A DNA stretch of 64,000 bases from Pseudomonas sp. RIT-PI-r (lineage in GTDB: Bacteria > Pseudomonadota > Gammaproteobacteria > Pseudomonadales > Pseudomonadaceae): positions 434,001 to 498,000 of the forward strand of contig NZ_LIGE01000025.1 in NCBI RefSeq assembly GCF_001297015.1, written 5' to 3'. Both the position numbers and the translations under genes were made by a program. Below are positions 24,303 through 34,017 of this stretch, piece by piece. Each line of letters starts with the position of its first letter. Position 1 is the first letter of the stretch. Below the pieces are notes generated by a model. That model was not told the DNA's origin and made no database searches. It worked only from the letters and a program-made list of their open reading frames with translations.

Positions 24303-25601
24303 ATGAAAACCGCAACCCTCGCCACCCGCCGCTGGTGGTACATCATGCCGATTGTGTTCATCACCTACAGCCTGGCGTATCTTGATCGCGCCAACTATGG
24401 CTTCGCTGCCGCGTCCGGTATGGCCGCCGACTTGATGATCACTCCGGGACTGTCGTCGCTGCTCGGCGCGCTGTTCTTTCTCGGTTACTTTTTCTTCCAG
24501 GTACCCGGTGCGATCTACGCACAAAAACACAGTGTGAAAAAGCTGATTTTCGTCAGCCTGATCCTCTGGGGCGGCCTCGCCACATTGACCGGCGTGGTCT
24601 CCAACGCTTATTGGCTGATCGTCATCCGTTTCATGCTCGGCGTGGTTGAAGCAGCAGTGATGCCAGCGATGCTGGTGTATCTGTGCCACTGGTTTACCCG
24701 TGCTGAACGCTCGCGTGCCAACACCTTTCTGATCCTCGGCAACCCGGTAACGATGCTGTGGATGTCAGTGGTCTCGGGGTACCTGGTGCAGCATTTCAGC
24801 TGGCGCTGGATGTTCATCATCGAAGGTTTGCCGGCGGTGCTGTGGGCGTTTATCTGGTGGCGTCTGGCCGATGATCGTCCGTCCCAGGCGAAGTGGCTGA
24901 GCGATGAGGAAAAGCACGACCTGGAAAGTGCCTTGGCTGCCGAGCAGGTCGGTATCAAAGCCGTGAAGAACTACGCCGAGGCGTTCCGTTCGCCGAAGGT
25001 GATCATTCTGGCGCTGCAGTTTTTCTGCTGGAGCATCGGCGTCTATGGCTTTGTCTTGTGGCTGCCGTCGATCCTCAAGGCCGGCGCGCAAATGGACATG
25101 ATCGAGGCTGGCTGGCTGTCGGCGCTGCCGTATCTGGCGGCGGTGATCGGCATGCTCGCCGTGTCGTGGGGCTCGGACAAACTGCAAAAGCGCAAACGCT
25201 TTGTCTGGCCACCGCTGTTGATTGCATCCATTGCCTTTTACGGCTCCTACGCCTTGGGCGCTGAACACTTCTGGTGGTCATACACGCTATTGGTGATTGC
25301 CGGCGCCTGCATGTACGCGCCTTATGGACCGTTCTTTGCGATCGTCCCGGAGATTCTCCCTGCCAACGTGGCCGGTGGCGCGATGGCGCTGATCAACAGC
25401 ATGGGCGCGCTCGGTTCATTTGGCGGCTCGTATCTGGTCGGTTACCTGAACAGTTCGACCGGTTCGCCCGGCGCTTCGTACCTGTTGATGAGCGGCGCGT
25501 TGCTGCTGTCGGTGGTGCTGACCATGTTCCTCAAGCCCGGCGCCAGTGATCGCGTCGTTGCCAAAGCCGTCGCCACGCGTGCCGTGCCGGCGCATTCCTG
25601 A
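24303..25601 (+). CDS. kguT: KguT, MFS 2-ketogluconate transporter
   Basis: A 432-residue major facilitator of the anion:cation symporter (ACS) branch with 12 predicted membrane segments. The ACS signature is visible near the N-terminus (SLAYLDRANYGFAAASGMAADL), as is the loop FVSLILWGGLATLTG. It brings 2-ketogluconate from the periplasm, where membrane-bound gluconate dehydrogenase makes it. The SD is TCAGGAGCAA, 8 bases before ATG 24303. KguD follows after 13 bases. Confidence 0.92.
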   Translation: MKTATLATRRWWYIMPIVFITYSLAYLDRANYGFAAASGMAADLMITPGLSSLLGALFFLGYFFFQVPGAIYAQKHSVKKLIFVSLILWGGLATLTGVVSNAYWLIVIRFMLGVVEAAVMPAMLVYLCHWFTRAERSRANTFLILGNPVTMLWMSVVSGYLVQHFSWRWMFIIEGLPAVLWAFIWWRLADDRPSQAKWLSDEEKHDLESALAAEQVGIKAVKNYAEAFRSPKVIILALQFFCWSIGVYGFVLWLPSILKAGAQMDMIEAGWLSALPYLAAVIGMLAVSWGSDKLQKRKRFVWPPLLIASIAFYGSYALGAEHFWWSYTLLVIAGACMYAPYGPFFAIVPEILPANVAGGAMALINSMGALGSFGGSYLVGYLNSSTGSPGASYLLMSGALLLSVVLTMFLKPGASDRVVAKAVATRAVPAHS

Positions 25602-25614
25602 AGAGATTTTTGTC

Positions 25615-26592
25615 ATGAAAAAACAAGTCGTGTTGTACAAGAAACTGTCGCCAGCGCTGATGGCGCGTCTACAGGAACAGTGCGAGGTCGCGCTGATCGA
25701 AAGCCTCGACGCCGACGGCCTCATGCAACTGCGTGACGCCCTGCCCCGCGCTCACGGCCTGCTCGGTGCCAGCCTGAAACTGGATGCCGCGTTACTCGAT
25801 CTGGCGCCGCAGCTTGAGGCCATCGCCAGCGTCTCGGTCGGCGTCGACAACTACGACATCGATTACTTGACGCAGCGCAAGATCCTTCTCACCAACACGC
25901 CGGATGTACTCACCGAGACCACCGCCGACACCGGTTTCGCCCTGATCCTCGCCGCCGCCCGGCGTGTGGTCGAGTTGGCGAACATGGTGCGTAGCGGTCA
26001 ATGGAGCCGCAACATCGGCCCGGCGCATTTCGGCACCGATGTGCATGGCAAGACGCTGGGGATCATCGGCATGGGGCGCATCGGCGAGGCGTTGGCGCAG
26101 CGTGGCCATTTCGGTTTTGGCATGCCGGTGCTCTATCACAGTCAGTCGCGCAAGCCGGCGGTCGAGGCGCGGTTTGATGCGCAATATCGTAGTCTTGAGG
26201 ATCTGCTTCAGCAGGCCGATTTCATTTGTCTGACCTTGCCGCTGACCGCGCAGACTGAAGGTTTGATCGGGGCAGAGCAGTTTGCGTTGATGCGCCCGCA
26301 AAGCATCTTTATCAATATTTCCCGGGGCAAAGTGGTGGATGAGGCGGCGATGATCGAAGCCTTGCGCAATAACCGCATACGCGCGGCCGGGCTGGATGTG
26401 TTTGAGCGTGAGCCGTTGCAGCATGACTCACCGTTGTTGCAGTTGAACAACGTCGTGGCGACGCCGCACATGGGTTCGGCGACGCATGAAACGCGCGAGG
26501 CGATGGCGCGGTGTGCGGTGGAGAATCTGTTGGCGGCGTTGAGTGGGGAAAAACCGGCGAATCTGGTGAATCCATTGGCCTGGCAGGGCTGA
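25615..26592 (+). CDS. kguD: KguD, 2-ketogluconate-6-phosphate reductase
   Basis: A 325-residue D-2-hydroxyacid dehydrogenase. The start at 25615 has AAGAGA upstream and gives the normal N-terminus MKKQVVLYKKL; an in-frame ATG at 25546 lies inside kguT. The NAD(P) fold is GIIGMGRIGEALAQRG. Catalytic Arg lies in NISRGKVVDE, Glu in DVFEREPL and His in TPHMGSAT. The enzyme reduces 2-keto-6-phosphogluconate to 6-phosphogluconate, feeding the Entner-Doudoroff pathway. Last gene of the kgu operon. Confidence 0.93.
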   Translation: MKKQVVLYKKLSPALMARLQEQCEVALIESLDADGLMQLRDALPRAHGLLGASLKLDAALLDLAPQLEAIASVSVGVDNYDIDYLTQRKILLTNTPDVLTETTADTGFALILAAARRVVELANMVRSGQWSRNIGPAHFGTDVHGKTLGIIGMGRIGEALAQRGHFGFGMPVLYHSQSRKPAVEARFDAQYRSLEDLLQQADFICLTLPLTAQTEGLIGAEQFALMRPQSIFINISRGKVVDEAAMIEALRNNRIRAAGLDVFEREPLQHDSPLLQLNNVVATPHMGSATHETREAMARCAVENLLAALSGEKPANLVNPLAWQG

Positions 26593-26610
26593 GATTTTTA
26601 TTGCCTGATC

Positions 26611-26715
26611 TGGCCCCATCGCTGGCAAGCCAGCTCCCACAGGATTTTCGAGCGGACACAAATATCATGTCCACCTCAAATCACTGTGGGAGCTGGCTTG
26701 CCAGCGATGGGGCCA
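26611..26715. repeat. REP doublet, CATCGCTGGCAAGCCAGCTCCCAC family
   Basis: Arms of about 31 bases (TGGCCCCATCGCTGGCAAGCC... and complement) around a 43-base loop, between the convergent ends of kguD and aruH. It is a sequence relative of the REP at 9246. Confidence 0.85.
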
Positions 26716-26735
26716 ATGCAGGCAACACAAAACCA

Positions 26736-27923
26736 TCAAGCACTACGCGCCCGTAAAAGCTGCGCCGCACAGAGAGCAATCCGCGCACAGGCATCCGCCA
26801 GTTTCACCCGATCCACCACCAGGCCGATACGAATATGCCCCGCCGCACTCGGCCCGAACGCCTCTCCCGCCAACACTGAAACCCCATATCCCTCCAGCAG
26901 CCGCTCGGCGAATGCCTGGGCGCCGAGCCCGGTCTGGCGTATATCGACCATCACGAACATGCCGCCATCGGGACGGATCGGGTACAACCCCGGACACCCC
27001 TGCAAACGCTCGCACACCAGGTCACGACGCAGCCGATACTCCTCGCGCATCTGCGTCACTTCCGGCAGATACGAGGCCAGCGCAACTTCCGCCGCTTTCT
27101 GCACAAAATCCGGCAGCCCAAAGAGCATGCTCAGCGACAGATTGACCAAATGCTCGGCCAACGATTTCGGCCCGATCATCCAGCCGATGCGCCATCCGGT
27201 CATGGCGTGGGATTTTGACAGGCTGTTGATGGTCGCCGTGCGTTCAGCCATACCCGGCAAACTCGCCGGGCTGACGTGCTGACCTTCATAAAGCAGTTCG
27301 CTGTAGACCTCGTCGCTGATCAGCCACAAATCATGCCGCACGCACAGCGCCGCCAGTTCCTGCCAGATCAACAGCGACAGGCTGGCGCCAGAGGGATTGT
27401 TCGGACTGTTGAGCAGCATGGCGCGGGTCCTCGGCGTGATACGTGCCGCGACATCCGCCGGATCGACGCGAAAACCATTTTCCGGCCGTACCGGCACTGG
27501 CACGACCGTCGCGCCACACGCCCCAAACACACCTTCGTAAGTGACGTACATCGGCTCGGCGACGATCACCTCATCGCCCGGATCGAGCAGACATTGCGCC
27601 ACCGAATACACCGCGCATTGCGCACCGGGCATGACGATCACATGGTCGGCATCGACCGCCTGACCACTGTGCCGCCGATGGCGTTCGGCAATCAACTTGC
27701 GCAATGCCAGCCGACCACGGACTTCGGAGTAATGCGTGTCGCCCGCCAACAGGCTGTCGATGGCGCCGTGAATGATCGGCAGCGGTGTATCGAAATCCGG
27801 ATCGCCCACACTCAACAACAGAACATCAACGCCCTCGGCGCGCAACTCCAGCGCTCGATCGTGAATCTGCCAGGCAGCGGCTCCTTCCCCGGCGATTCGT
27901 TGGGTCAAGGCTGAATAGCGCAT
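26736..27923 (-). CDS. aruH: AruH, arginine:pyruvate transaminase
   Basis: A 395-residue class I PLP aminotransferase. The sequence closely follows remembered P. aeruginosa AruH (MRYS..TQRIAG.GAAAW, LLLSVGDPDFDTP, GEAFGPSAAGHIR). The PLP lysine is in SLSKSHAMTGWR, and NSPNNPSGA and the final Arg (HIRIGL) bind the substrate carboxylates. It starts the arginine transaminase pathway by making 2-ketoarginine. The usual neighbours aruI (2-ketoarginine decarboxylase) and aruRS are not in the window. Confidence 0.85.
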   Translation of the reverse strand: MRYSALTQRIAGEGAAAWQIHDRALELRAEGVDVLLLSVGDPDFDTPLPIIHGAIDSLLAGDTHYSEVRGRLALRKLIAERHRRHSGQAVDADHVIVMPGAQCAVYSVAQCLLDPGDEVIVAEPMYVTYEGVFGACGATVVPVPVRPENGFRVDPADVAARITPRTRAMLLNSPNNPSGASLSLLIWQELAALCVRHDLWLISDEVYSELLYEGQHVSPASLPGMAERTATINSLSKSHAMTGWRIGWMIGPKSLAEHLVNLSLSMLFGLPDFVQKAAEVALASYLPEVTQMREEYRLRRDLVCERLQGCPGLYPIRPDGGMFVMVDIRQTGLGAQAFAERLLEGYGVSVLAGEAFGPSAAGHIRIGLVVDRVKLADACARIALCAAQLLRARSA

Positions 27924-27964
27924 GCACGTCTCCTGATGGCGCGGTCTCCAGTCTTCACCCTATC

Positions 27965-29590
27965 TCAAATCACAAAACGCGCCACCATGGCATTCAAATC
28001 TACCGCCAGACGCGACAGTTCATGGGTGGCGGCGCTGGTCTGGTTGGCCCCGGCAGCCGATTGCGTGGCCAGGTCACGAATGTTGACCAGGTTGCGATCG
28101 ACCTCACGCGACACTTGCGCCTGCTCTTCCGAAGCACTGGCGATGACCAGATTGCGCTCGTTGATCTGATGAATCGACTGGGTAATCTGCTCCAGCGCGA
28201 CGCCGGCCGCACGGGCCATTTCCAGGGTGGACTGGGTGCGTTGGTTGCTCTGTTGCATCGACGAAACCGCTTCGCCGGTGCCGTTTTGAATGCCGGCGAC
28301 CATTTTTTCGATTTCCTGGGTCGACTGCGCGGTGCGATGGGCCAGCGCGCGTACTTCGTCCGCAACCACGGCAAAACCACGACCGGCCTCACCGGCACGC
28401 GCGGCTTCGATCGCGGCGTTGAGTGCGAGCAGGTTGGTCTGCTCGGCGATGGCGCGGATCACGTCGAGCACTTTGCCGATGTCACGACCTTGCGCAGCGA
28501 GGCCTTCGATCATTTGCGCGGTGTTCTGCACGTCATGGGTCATGGTCTGGATTGCGTCGACGGTTTTCACCACTTGATCGCGACCCTCGCGCGCGGCGTG
28601 GGTCGATTGGTTCGACGCTTCTGAAGTCGACACCGCATTGCGTGCAACTTCTTCGACGGCAGCGGTCATCTCGTTGACGGCGGTGGCGGCTTGTTCGATC
28701 TCGTTGTTTTGCTGCTGCAGGCCACGGGAGGCTTCTTCGGTCACGGCGCTGAGCTCTTCGGCAGCGGCGCCCAGTTGCGTGGCGGAACCGGCGATCTGTT
28801 CGATGGTTTTGCGCAGGTTGGCCTGCATCGCGGCCAAGGCTTCCAGCAGGCGCGCCGGCTCGTCGTTGCCATCGATTTCGATGACCTTGGTCAGGTTGCC
28901 CTCGGCAATGGTGCGCGCAGCGGCGACGGCGCGGTTCAAGGGGGTGACGATGCTGCGGGTCAACAACCAGGCCAGCAGCACCGTGGCCAGCGCGGCAACA
29001 ATGGCGACGAGGACAATGCCGAAAATCGCACTGTCGTATTTTTCACCGGCCTGCTTCGAAGCGGCTTTAGCGCCAGCGGCGTTGATCGCAATCAGCTTGT
29101 TGAGTTGCTGGCCCATTTGGTCGGTGCCGTCCTTGATCCGCGTGTTGATCAGGCTGCGCATCTCATCGATTTTGTCCTGACGTGACAGCTCCATCATTTG
29201 GTTCTGCGCTTGCAGGTAGTTGTCCAGCGTGCTGGCGAACGTCTGATACAACGCACGTTCTTCCGCGCCCGCCGGCAGTGCGGCGTAACTGGCCTGGGCA
29301 CTGCGAACCTTGTCGACCAACGTGGCGATGCGGGTCTGGGCTTCCTGCAAACCGGCCGGTTCGCGATTGACCAGCACGCGGAACGACAGGATGCGCAGAC
29401 GCAGGACGTTTTCCGTCACCACAGCGAGATGCGTGACGCTGGGCAGTTGCGTCGACTCCATGTCGATCGAAGCCTGGCGGATGATCGACATGCGGTTGAC
29501 GGCAAACACGCCGAGCACGACCACCAGCAAGGCGATGAAGGCAAAACCGAGGAAGGCACGGGGCGCGATATTCAGGTTACGCAAGGACAT
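27965..29590 (-). CDS. Methyl-accepting chemotaxis protein with four-helix-bundle sensor
   Basis: A 541-residue chemoreceptor. Membrane segment 1 is at about 13-32. An all-helical periplasmic ligand domain (4HB_MCP type, residues 33-186) follows, then membrane segment 2 at about 188-212, HAMP ([24 protein letters not shown]) and a long cytoplasmic signalling coiled coil with the hairpin tip [34 protein letters not shown]. No CheR-tethering pentapeptide is seen at the C-terminus. The ligand is unknown. It lies 41 bases upstream of aruH on the same strand, but no functional link is evident. Confidence 0.92.
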   Translation of the reverse strand: MSLRNLNIAPRAFLGFAFIALLVVVLGVFAVNRMSIIRQASIDMESTQLPSVTHLAVVTENVLRLRILSFRVLVNREPAGLQEAQTRIATLVDKVRSAQASYAALPAGAEERALYQTFASTLDNYLQAQNQMMELSRQDKIDEMRSLINTRIKDGTDQMGQQLNKLIAINAAGAKAASKQAGEKYDSAIFGIVLVAIVAALATVLLAWLLTRSIVTPLNRAVAAARTIAEGNLTKVIEIDGNDEPARLLEALAAMQANLRKTIEQIAGSATQLGAAAEELSAVTEEASRGLQQQNNEIEQAATAVNEMTAAVEEVARNAVSTSEASNQSTHAAREGRDQVVKTVDAIQTMTHDVQNTAQMIEGLAAQGRDIGKVLDVIRAIAEQTNLLALNAAIEAARAGEAGRGFAVVADEVRALAHRTAQSTQEIEKMVAGIQNGTGEAVSSMQQSNQRTQSTLEMARAAGVALEQITQSIHQINERNLVIASASEEQAQVSREVDRNLVNIRDLATQSAAGANQTSAATHELSRLAVDLNAMVARFVI

Positions 29591-29792
29591 GATTGGACTC
29601 TCGGAAGATAAAAACTACGAGCGTCCATGCCGTTATCACTGGCCCGCGGGGTGGGCTTCAGTCCGGCGTCACTGTTTTGGGGGTGTGTGCGCGCCTGTTA
29701 GCTGTATCGGCCAGGCTTTAGGAAGATTGCGGGGCAAGATCAACTATTTTTCAGGGTGTTACATGAATGAAACACTGCGATTCCAATATTGA

Positions 29793-29873
29793 TGCAGGAA
29801 CTGCCGAAGGCTGCGATCTTTGGACTTGCTCTAAAAAAAAGATCAAAAGATCGCAGCCTTCGGCAGCTCCTAC
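29793..29873. repeat. REP/REPIN, GCAGGAACTGCCGAAGGCTGCGATC variant
   Basis: Inverted pair of the 3583 family with CTTCGG in place of CTGCGG. It lies between the MCP promoter region and the end of the glycerate kinase gene. The rest of 29591-29882 holds no gene. Confidence 0.82.
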
Positions 29874-29882
29874 AGAGGCGGG

Positions 29883-31022
29883 TCAGTTTTTGCTGGCGAG
29901 TCGCCAGACTCGGGCAATGTCGGTAGCGCGCTCGCGCAGCAAGCGTGGTGCTTCTGCGCAGGCCTGCTCCAGCGTCATCGGGCCGCTGGTCAGCGCAAAA
30001 GCGGCATCGATGCCGTGGTTGTAGAGTTCCTGATAACCCTCGCCCAAGGTGCCCGCGATCACGATCACCGGCACGTTGTGCTGCTTGGCGATGCGCGCCA
30101 CACCAAACGGGGTTTTGCCGCGCAAGGTCTGGGCATCGAAGCGGCCTTCGCCGGTGATCACCAGATCCGCGTCTTTAACGGCTTCAGCGAGGCCGACCAG
30201 TTCGGCGACCACTTCTACCCCGGCTTTGAATTGCGCGCCGAGAAATGCCTTGGCGGCAAACCCCAAACCACCCGCTGCACCGCAGCCCGGCTCATCGCGC
30301 ACATCTTTGTCCAGCGCCTCTGCGCACAGGTCGGCGAAGTGCCCCAACGCCTGATCGAGTTGCTGCACCTGCGCCGGCGAAGCGCCTTTTTGCGGGCCGA
30401 AAATCGCTGATGCGCCGTGGGGGCCGCACAACGGATTATTCACGTCGGCGGCGATATAAAATCGCACATGCGCCAGACGCGGATCAAGTTCGCTGATGTC
30501 CACTCGCGCCAGTTGCGCCAAGGCCAAACCGCCCGGTACCAGCGTCTGATTTTGCGCATCGAGCAATTTCACCCCCAGCGCCTGCATCGTACCGGCGCCG
30601 CCATCGTTGGTCGCACTGCCGCCAATCGCCAGAATCACCCGTTGCGCGCCGGCATCCAGCGCCGCACGAATCAGTTCGCCGGTGCCAAATGTGCTGGTGA
30701 TACAGGCATCACGCTGCCCCGGTGGCACCCGTTGCAAGCCGCTGGCTTCAGCCATTTCGATGATCGCAGTGCAGTTGTGCGGCAACCAGCCCCACGCGGC
30801 TTCAACCGGTGCGCCGAGCGGGCCACGCACACGGGTGCGGCGCAACTCGCCTTCGCAGGCCGCGAGAATCGACTCGACCGTGCCTTCACCGCCGTCAGCC
30901 ATTGGGCATTTGACCAGCGTGGCTTGCGGCCAGACTTGCGCCAGACCCAAAGCAATGGCCTCGGCAACGCCTTGGGCACTCAGGCTGTCCTTGAACGAAT
31001 CGGGGGCGATGACGATTTTCAT
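29883..31022 (-). CDS. garK: Glycerate kinase (GarK/GlxK family)
   Basis: A 379-residue type I glycerate kinase starting MKIVIAPDSFKDSLSA at 31022, with TGGAG 8 bases upstream; the open frame to 31091 has no SD. Family motifs: PMADGGEGT, IGGSATNDGGAGTMQALG, FGPQKGA and VITGEGRFDAQTLRGKTP. It phosphorylates D-glycerate, usually to 2-phosphoglycerate. Together with the adjacent CdaR regulator and the MFS transporter it looks like a glycerate or sugar-diacid (glucarate/galactarate) use locus, although the dehydratase and aldolase genes are absent from the window. Confidence 0.9.
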   Translation of the reverse strand: MKIVIAPDSFKDSLSAQGVAEAIALGLAQVWPQATLVKCPMADGGEGTVESILAACEGELRRTRVRGPLGAPVEAAWGWLPHNCTAIIEMAEASGLQRVPPGQRDACITSTFGTGELIRAALDAGAQRVILAIGGSATNDGGAGTMQALGVKLLDAQNQTLVPGGLALAQLARVDISELDPRLAHVRFYIAADVNNPLCGPHGASAIFGPQKGASPAQVQQLDQALGHFADLCAEALDKDVRDEPGCGAAGGLGFAAKAFLGAQFKAGVEVVAELVGLAEAVKDADLVITGEGRFDAQTLRGKTPFGVARIAKQHNVPVIVIAGTLGEGYQELYNHGIDAAFALTSGPMTLEQACAEAPRLLRERATDIARVWRLASKN

Positions 31023-31150
31023 GCGAATTCTCCAGTTCCAATGCCCCTCATGCTGCCAGTCGGCATGCGCATTGACGCCGGTCCGCTGCACAAGCGGCGT
31101 GGGCGTTTATTGTTCATTTCCACAAAAGACTCTGCGGCGAATGTACCGCC

Positions 31151-31222
31151 GCCATCGCGAGCAGGCTCACTCCTACAGGGGAATGCATTCCAATTGCAGG
31201 AGTGAGCCTGCTAGCGATGGCG
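31151..31222. repeat. REP/REPIN, GCCATCGCGAGCAGGCTCACTCC family, one arm mutated
   Basis: Inverted pair between cdaR and garK. The right arm reads CTGCTAGCGATGGC instead of CTGCTCGCGATGGC, so one stem base is broken. Confidence 0.82.
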
Positions 31223-31238
31223 TCCTTGGGGACACCGA

Positions 31239-32357
31239 TCAATTCGGGTCGATCTGCGGCAGCAACTGCACCCCAAGATACAGCGCCAACATCCCGTCCA
31301 GCCGCAACGGATCAACCCCACTCAACTCGGCAATCCGCTCCATCCGATAGCGCAAACTGTTGCGGTGAATGCCCAACGCATCCGCACACGCCTGACTCTG
31401 CCCGTCGTGTTCGCACCAACTGCGCAGCGTCGCCAGCAATTGGCCGTTGCCGTCCTTGGCGATCACCTTGCGCAGCGGCTTGAGCAATTCATCCAGCGCA
31501 TCGTCATTGCGATGCCGCCACAACATCACCGGCAAGCGATAGCGATTGAGCGTCAGCAAGCGTGAATGCGGTAACACTTCACGGCCATAGGCGAGCAAAT
31601 CGCCGACCCGTCGATAGCAACGTCGCAGCCCGAGCAAGCCATCCGCCTGGCCGCCGACGGCAATGCGCAAAATGTTCCAGCCCAGACCATCGAGTTTTTC
31701 CAGCAGCCGATCATGCTCGACGTTGTGACTCGCTGGCCGACACCAAAGCAGTGACGACTTGGCCGAACTTACGCACCAACTGTCGGGATAGCGCGAGGTC
31801 AGCCAGGCACTCAGCGCATCGACGGTTTGTCCCGGCCCATGCTCCAGACCCAGCTCAAACAGGTACGGCACCCGCGTCAATTGCGGCTTGAGCCCCAATT
31901 GCTGCGCCTCATCAATCAACCGCGGCGAATCTCCGGCCTCGCTCAACAGCAATGCCAACAGATCGTCGCAGCGCTGCCGCCGCCACTGCTGCTCGGCCTG
32001 CTGATTGCGCTGGCCGACGAGCATTTCGGCGGTCATGCGCACCAGCTCAGCGTAAGTGCGCAGTTGCTCCGGCTCGCCAGTGATGCCGAGTACACCGATC
32101 AGACGTTGATCGAGCAGCAGCGGCAGGTTGATCCCCGGTTGCACGCCTTTCAAATGCACAGCGGTTTGCGCATCGATTTCCACCACGCGACCGTTGGCCA
32201 GCACCAGTTGCGCACCTTCGTGACGCGTGTTGATACGCTCGGGTTCGCCGCTGCCGAGGATCAGACCCTGGCTGTCCATGACGTTGACGTTGTAGGGCAA
32301 AATGGCCATGGCCCGGTCGACGATGTCCTGGGCGAGGTCGTGATCGAGTTCAAACAT
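31239..32357 (-). CDS. cdaR: CdaR-family sugar diacid regulator
   Basis: A 372-residue transcription activator. An N-terminal sugar-diacid recognition domain (FELDHDLAQDIVDRAMAILPYNVNVMD, residues 2-135) and a C-terminal PucR-type helix-turn-helix (CADALGIHRNSLRYRMERIAELSG) are visible. Start at 32357 with AAGGAT upstream. In E. coli CdaR activates garPLRK and gudPDX in response to glucarate, galactarate or glycerate. Here it reads toward garK on the same strand and is divergent from the MFS gene, so it probably controls both. Confidence 0.88.
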   Translation of the reverse strand: MFELDHDLAQDIVDRAMAILPYNVNVMDSQGLILGSGEPERINTRHEGAQLVLANGRVVEIDAQTAVHLKGVQPGINLPLLLDQRLIGVLGITGEPEQLRTYAELVRMTAEMLVGQRNQQAEQQWRRQRCDDLLALLLSEAGDSPRLIDEAQQLGLKPQLTRVPYLFELGLEHGPGQTVDALSAWLTSRYPDSWCVSSAKSSLLWCRPASHNVEHDRLLEKLDGLGWNILRIAVGGQADGLLGLRRCYRRVGDLLAYGREVLPHSRLLTLNRYRLPVMLWRHRNDDALDELLKPLRKVIAKDGNGQLLATLRSWCEHDGQSQACADALGIHRNSLRYRMERIAELSGVDPLRLDGMLALYLGVQLLPQIDPN

Positions 32358-32424
32358 AACGGCGGCAATCCTTATTTTCTGACACTGGCGGTTGTTTACC
32401 CCCCCAGGGTCTGGCGGCAAACCC

Positions 32425-32438
32425 TGTGCTCAGGCACA
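32425..32438. promoter_or_regulatory. Inverted repeat TGTGC-N4-GCACA in the cdaR/MFS divergent region
   Basis: A perfect 5-base dyad with a 4-base spacer, extended by partial matches (CCTGTGC...GCACAAAG), sits midway between the divergent starts of cdaR and the MFS transporter. It is the only clear symmetry in that 171-base region and is a candidate CdaR operator. No consensus is known to me that would confirm it. Confidence 0.35.
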
Positions 32439-32528
32439 AAGACAATCCTGCCAAGGTTGGCCGAGACTCTCAGGGCGATCAACGTTACCCTTTGCATCGC
32501 AAAAAATCATAATAAAGAGAGAGCCGCT

Positions 32529-33839
32529 ATGTCGCACAGCGCCGCAGCTACCCAGACCATCGACGACGATAAAAATGCCGTTTATAAACGCATCACCCTG
32601 CGTTTAATCCCCTTCATCTTCATCTGCTACTTGTTCAACTACCTCGACCGGGTCAACGTTGGATTCGCCAAACTGCAGATGCTCGACGCACTGAAATTCA
32701 GCGAAACCGTGTACGGCCTCGGTGCCGGCATCTTCTTCATCGGTTACGTGCTGTGCGGCGTACCAAGCAACCTGGCGTTGACCAGGTTCGGTCCTCGACG
32801 CTGGATTGCGTTGATGATGATTACCTGGGGCACACTGTCGACCTGCCTGTTGTTCGTCACCACCCCGACCGAGTTCTACACCCTGCGCCTGTTTACCGGT
32901 GCGGCCGAAGCCGGGTTCTTCCCGGGCGTCGTGCTGTATCTCTCGCAATGGTTCCCGACCTTCCGTCGTGGCCGGATCATGGCGCTGTTCATGTCGGCGA
33001 TCCCGGTATCCGGTTTGCTCGGCAGCCCGTTCTCTGGCTGGATCCTCAATCACTTCGCCGCAGGCCAGGGCGGTCTGGCCGGCTGGCAGTGGATGTTCCT
33101 GCTGCAGGGCATTCCGACGGTGGTCCTTGGCGCCCTCGCCTACTTCCTGCTGAGCGACAGCTTCGCCAATGCCAAGTGGCTGACCCCGCACGAGCGCGCG
33201 GTGCTTGAAGCGGATCAGGCCGAAGACCTGGCGAACAAGCCGAAAACCACTTCCGATTCGTTGATTGCCGTGTTCAAGAACCCGGCAATCTGGGCATTCG
33301 GCCTGATCTACTTCTGTATCCAGAGTGGCGTGTATGCGATCAACTTCTGGCTGCCGTCGATCATCAAGAACCTCGGCTTCAGCGATAACCTGGTGATCGG
33401 TTGGTTGAGCGCGATTCCGTATCTGCTGGCGGCGGTGTTCATGCTGGTCGTCGGTCGCTCGGCGGATCTGCGCAAAGAACGTCGCTGGCACTTGGTGGTG
33501 CCGATGCTGATGGGCGCGATCGGCCTGGTCATCGCGGTGAACTTTGCGGGCAACCCGGCGATTGCGATTCTCGGCCTGACCATTGCGACCATGGGCGCGC
33601 TGACCGGCCTGCCAATGTTCTGGCCAGTGCCGACCGCCATGTTGAGTGCCGGCGCTGCAGCCGGTGGTCTGGCATTGATCAACTCGATGGGGCAGATGGC
33701 CGGTTTCCTCAGCCCGTACCTGGTCGGTTGGGTCAAGGACAGCACCGGCTCGACTGATGCGGCGTTGTATCTGCTGGCGGGTGTGATTGTTGGCGGGAGT
33801 CTGTTGGCGCTGCGGATGACGCGGACGTTGCGGGCTTAA
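32529..33839 (+). CDS. MFS transporter, ACS family (glucarate/galactarate or related)
   Basis: A 436-residue major facilitator with 12 membrane segments. The ACS signature is FICYLFNYLDRVNVGFAKLQML. The start is ATG 32529 with AGAGAGA upstream; the same frame is open for 700 bases further upstream, but that part is antisense to cdaR. The GudP/GarP relationship is inferred from the family and from divergent cdaR. Phthalate- or tartrate-type ACS transporters are alternatives. Confidence 0.82.
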   Translation: MSHSAAATQTIDDDKNAVYKRITLRLIPFIFICYLFNYLDRVNVGFAKLQMLDALKFSETVYGLGAGIFFIGYVLCGVPSNLALTRFGPRRWIALMMITWGTLSTCLLFVTTPTEFYTLRLFTGAAEAGFFPGVVLYLSQWFPTFRRGRIMALFMSAIPVSGLLGSPFSGWILNHFAAGQGGLAGWQWMFLLQGIPTVVLGALAYFLLSDSFANAKWLTPHERAVLEADQAEDLANKPKTTSDSLIAVFKNPAIWAFGLIYFCIQSGVYAINFWLPSIIKNLGFSDNLVIGWLSAIPYLLAAVFMLVVGRSADLRKERRWHLVVPMLMGAIGLVIAVNFAGNPAIAILGLTIATMGALTGLPMFWPVPTAMLSAGAAAGGLALINSMGQMAGFLSPYLVGWVKDSTGSTDAALYLLAGVIVGGSLLALRMTRTLRA

Positions 33840-33851
33840 TTACAAGAGCAG

Positions 33852-33931
33852 GATCAAAAGATCGCAGCCTTCGGCAGCTCCTTCCTTGGAATGTGTTCCT
33901 TGTAGGAGCTGCCGCAGGCTGCGATCTTTTT
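33852..33931. repeat. REP doublet of the GCTGCCGCAGG family in reversed arm order
   Basis: Arms GATCAAAAGATCGCAGCCTTC... and its complement are arranged with the AGGAGCT ends facing the loop, opposite to the other copies of this family at 3583, 7114, 13775, 29793 and 35041. Confidence 0.83.
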
Positions 33932-34017
33932 GCGTTTAAACGCCGCAACAATTCACTTTGCGCCCTGTTACGCATCTGTTATTTGTTGAGGTTTCCCACC
34001 GACAAAAGGATTTCGGC

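Noticed and set aside
31827..32528. Upstream extension of the MFS transporter frame
   Set aside because: The frame is open but antisense to cdaR and lacks a transporter-like sequence; the ATG at 32529 has an SD and gives the normal N-terminus.
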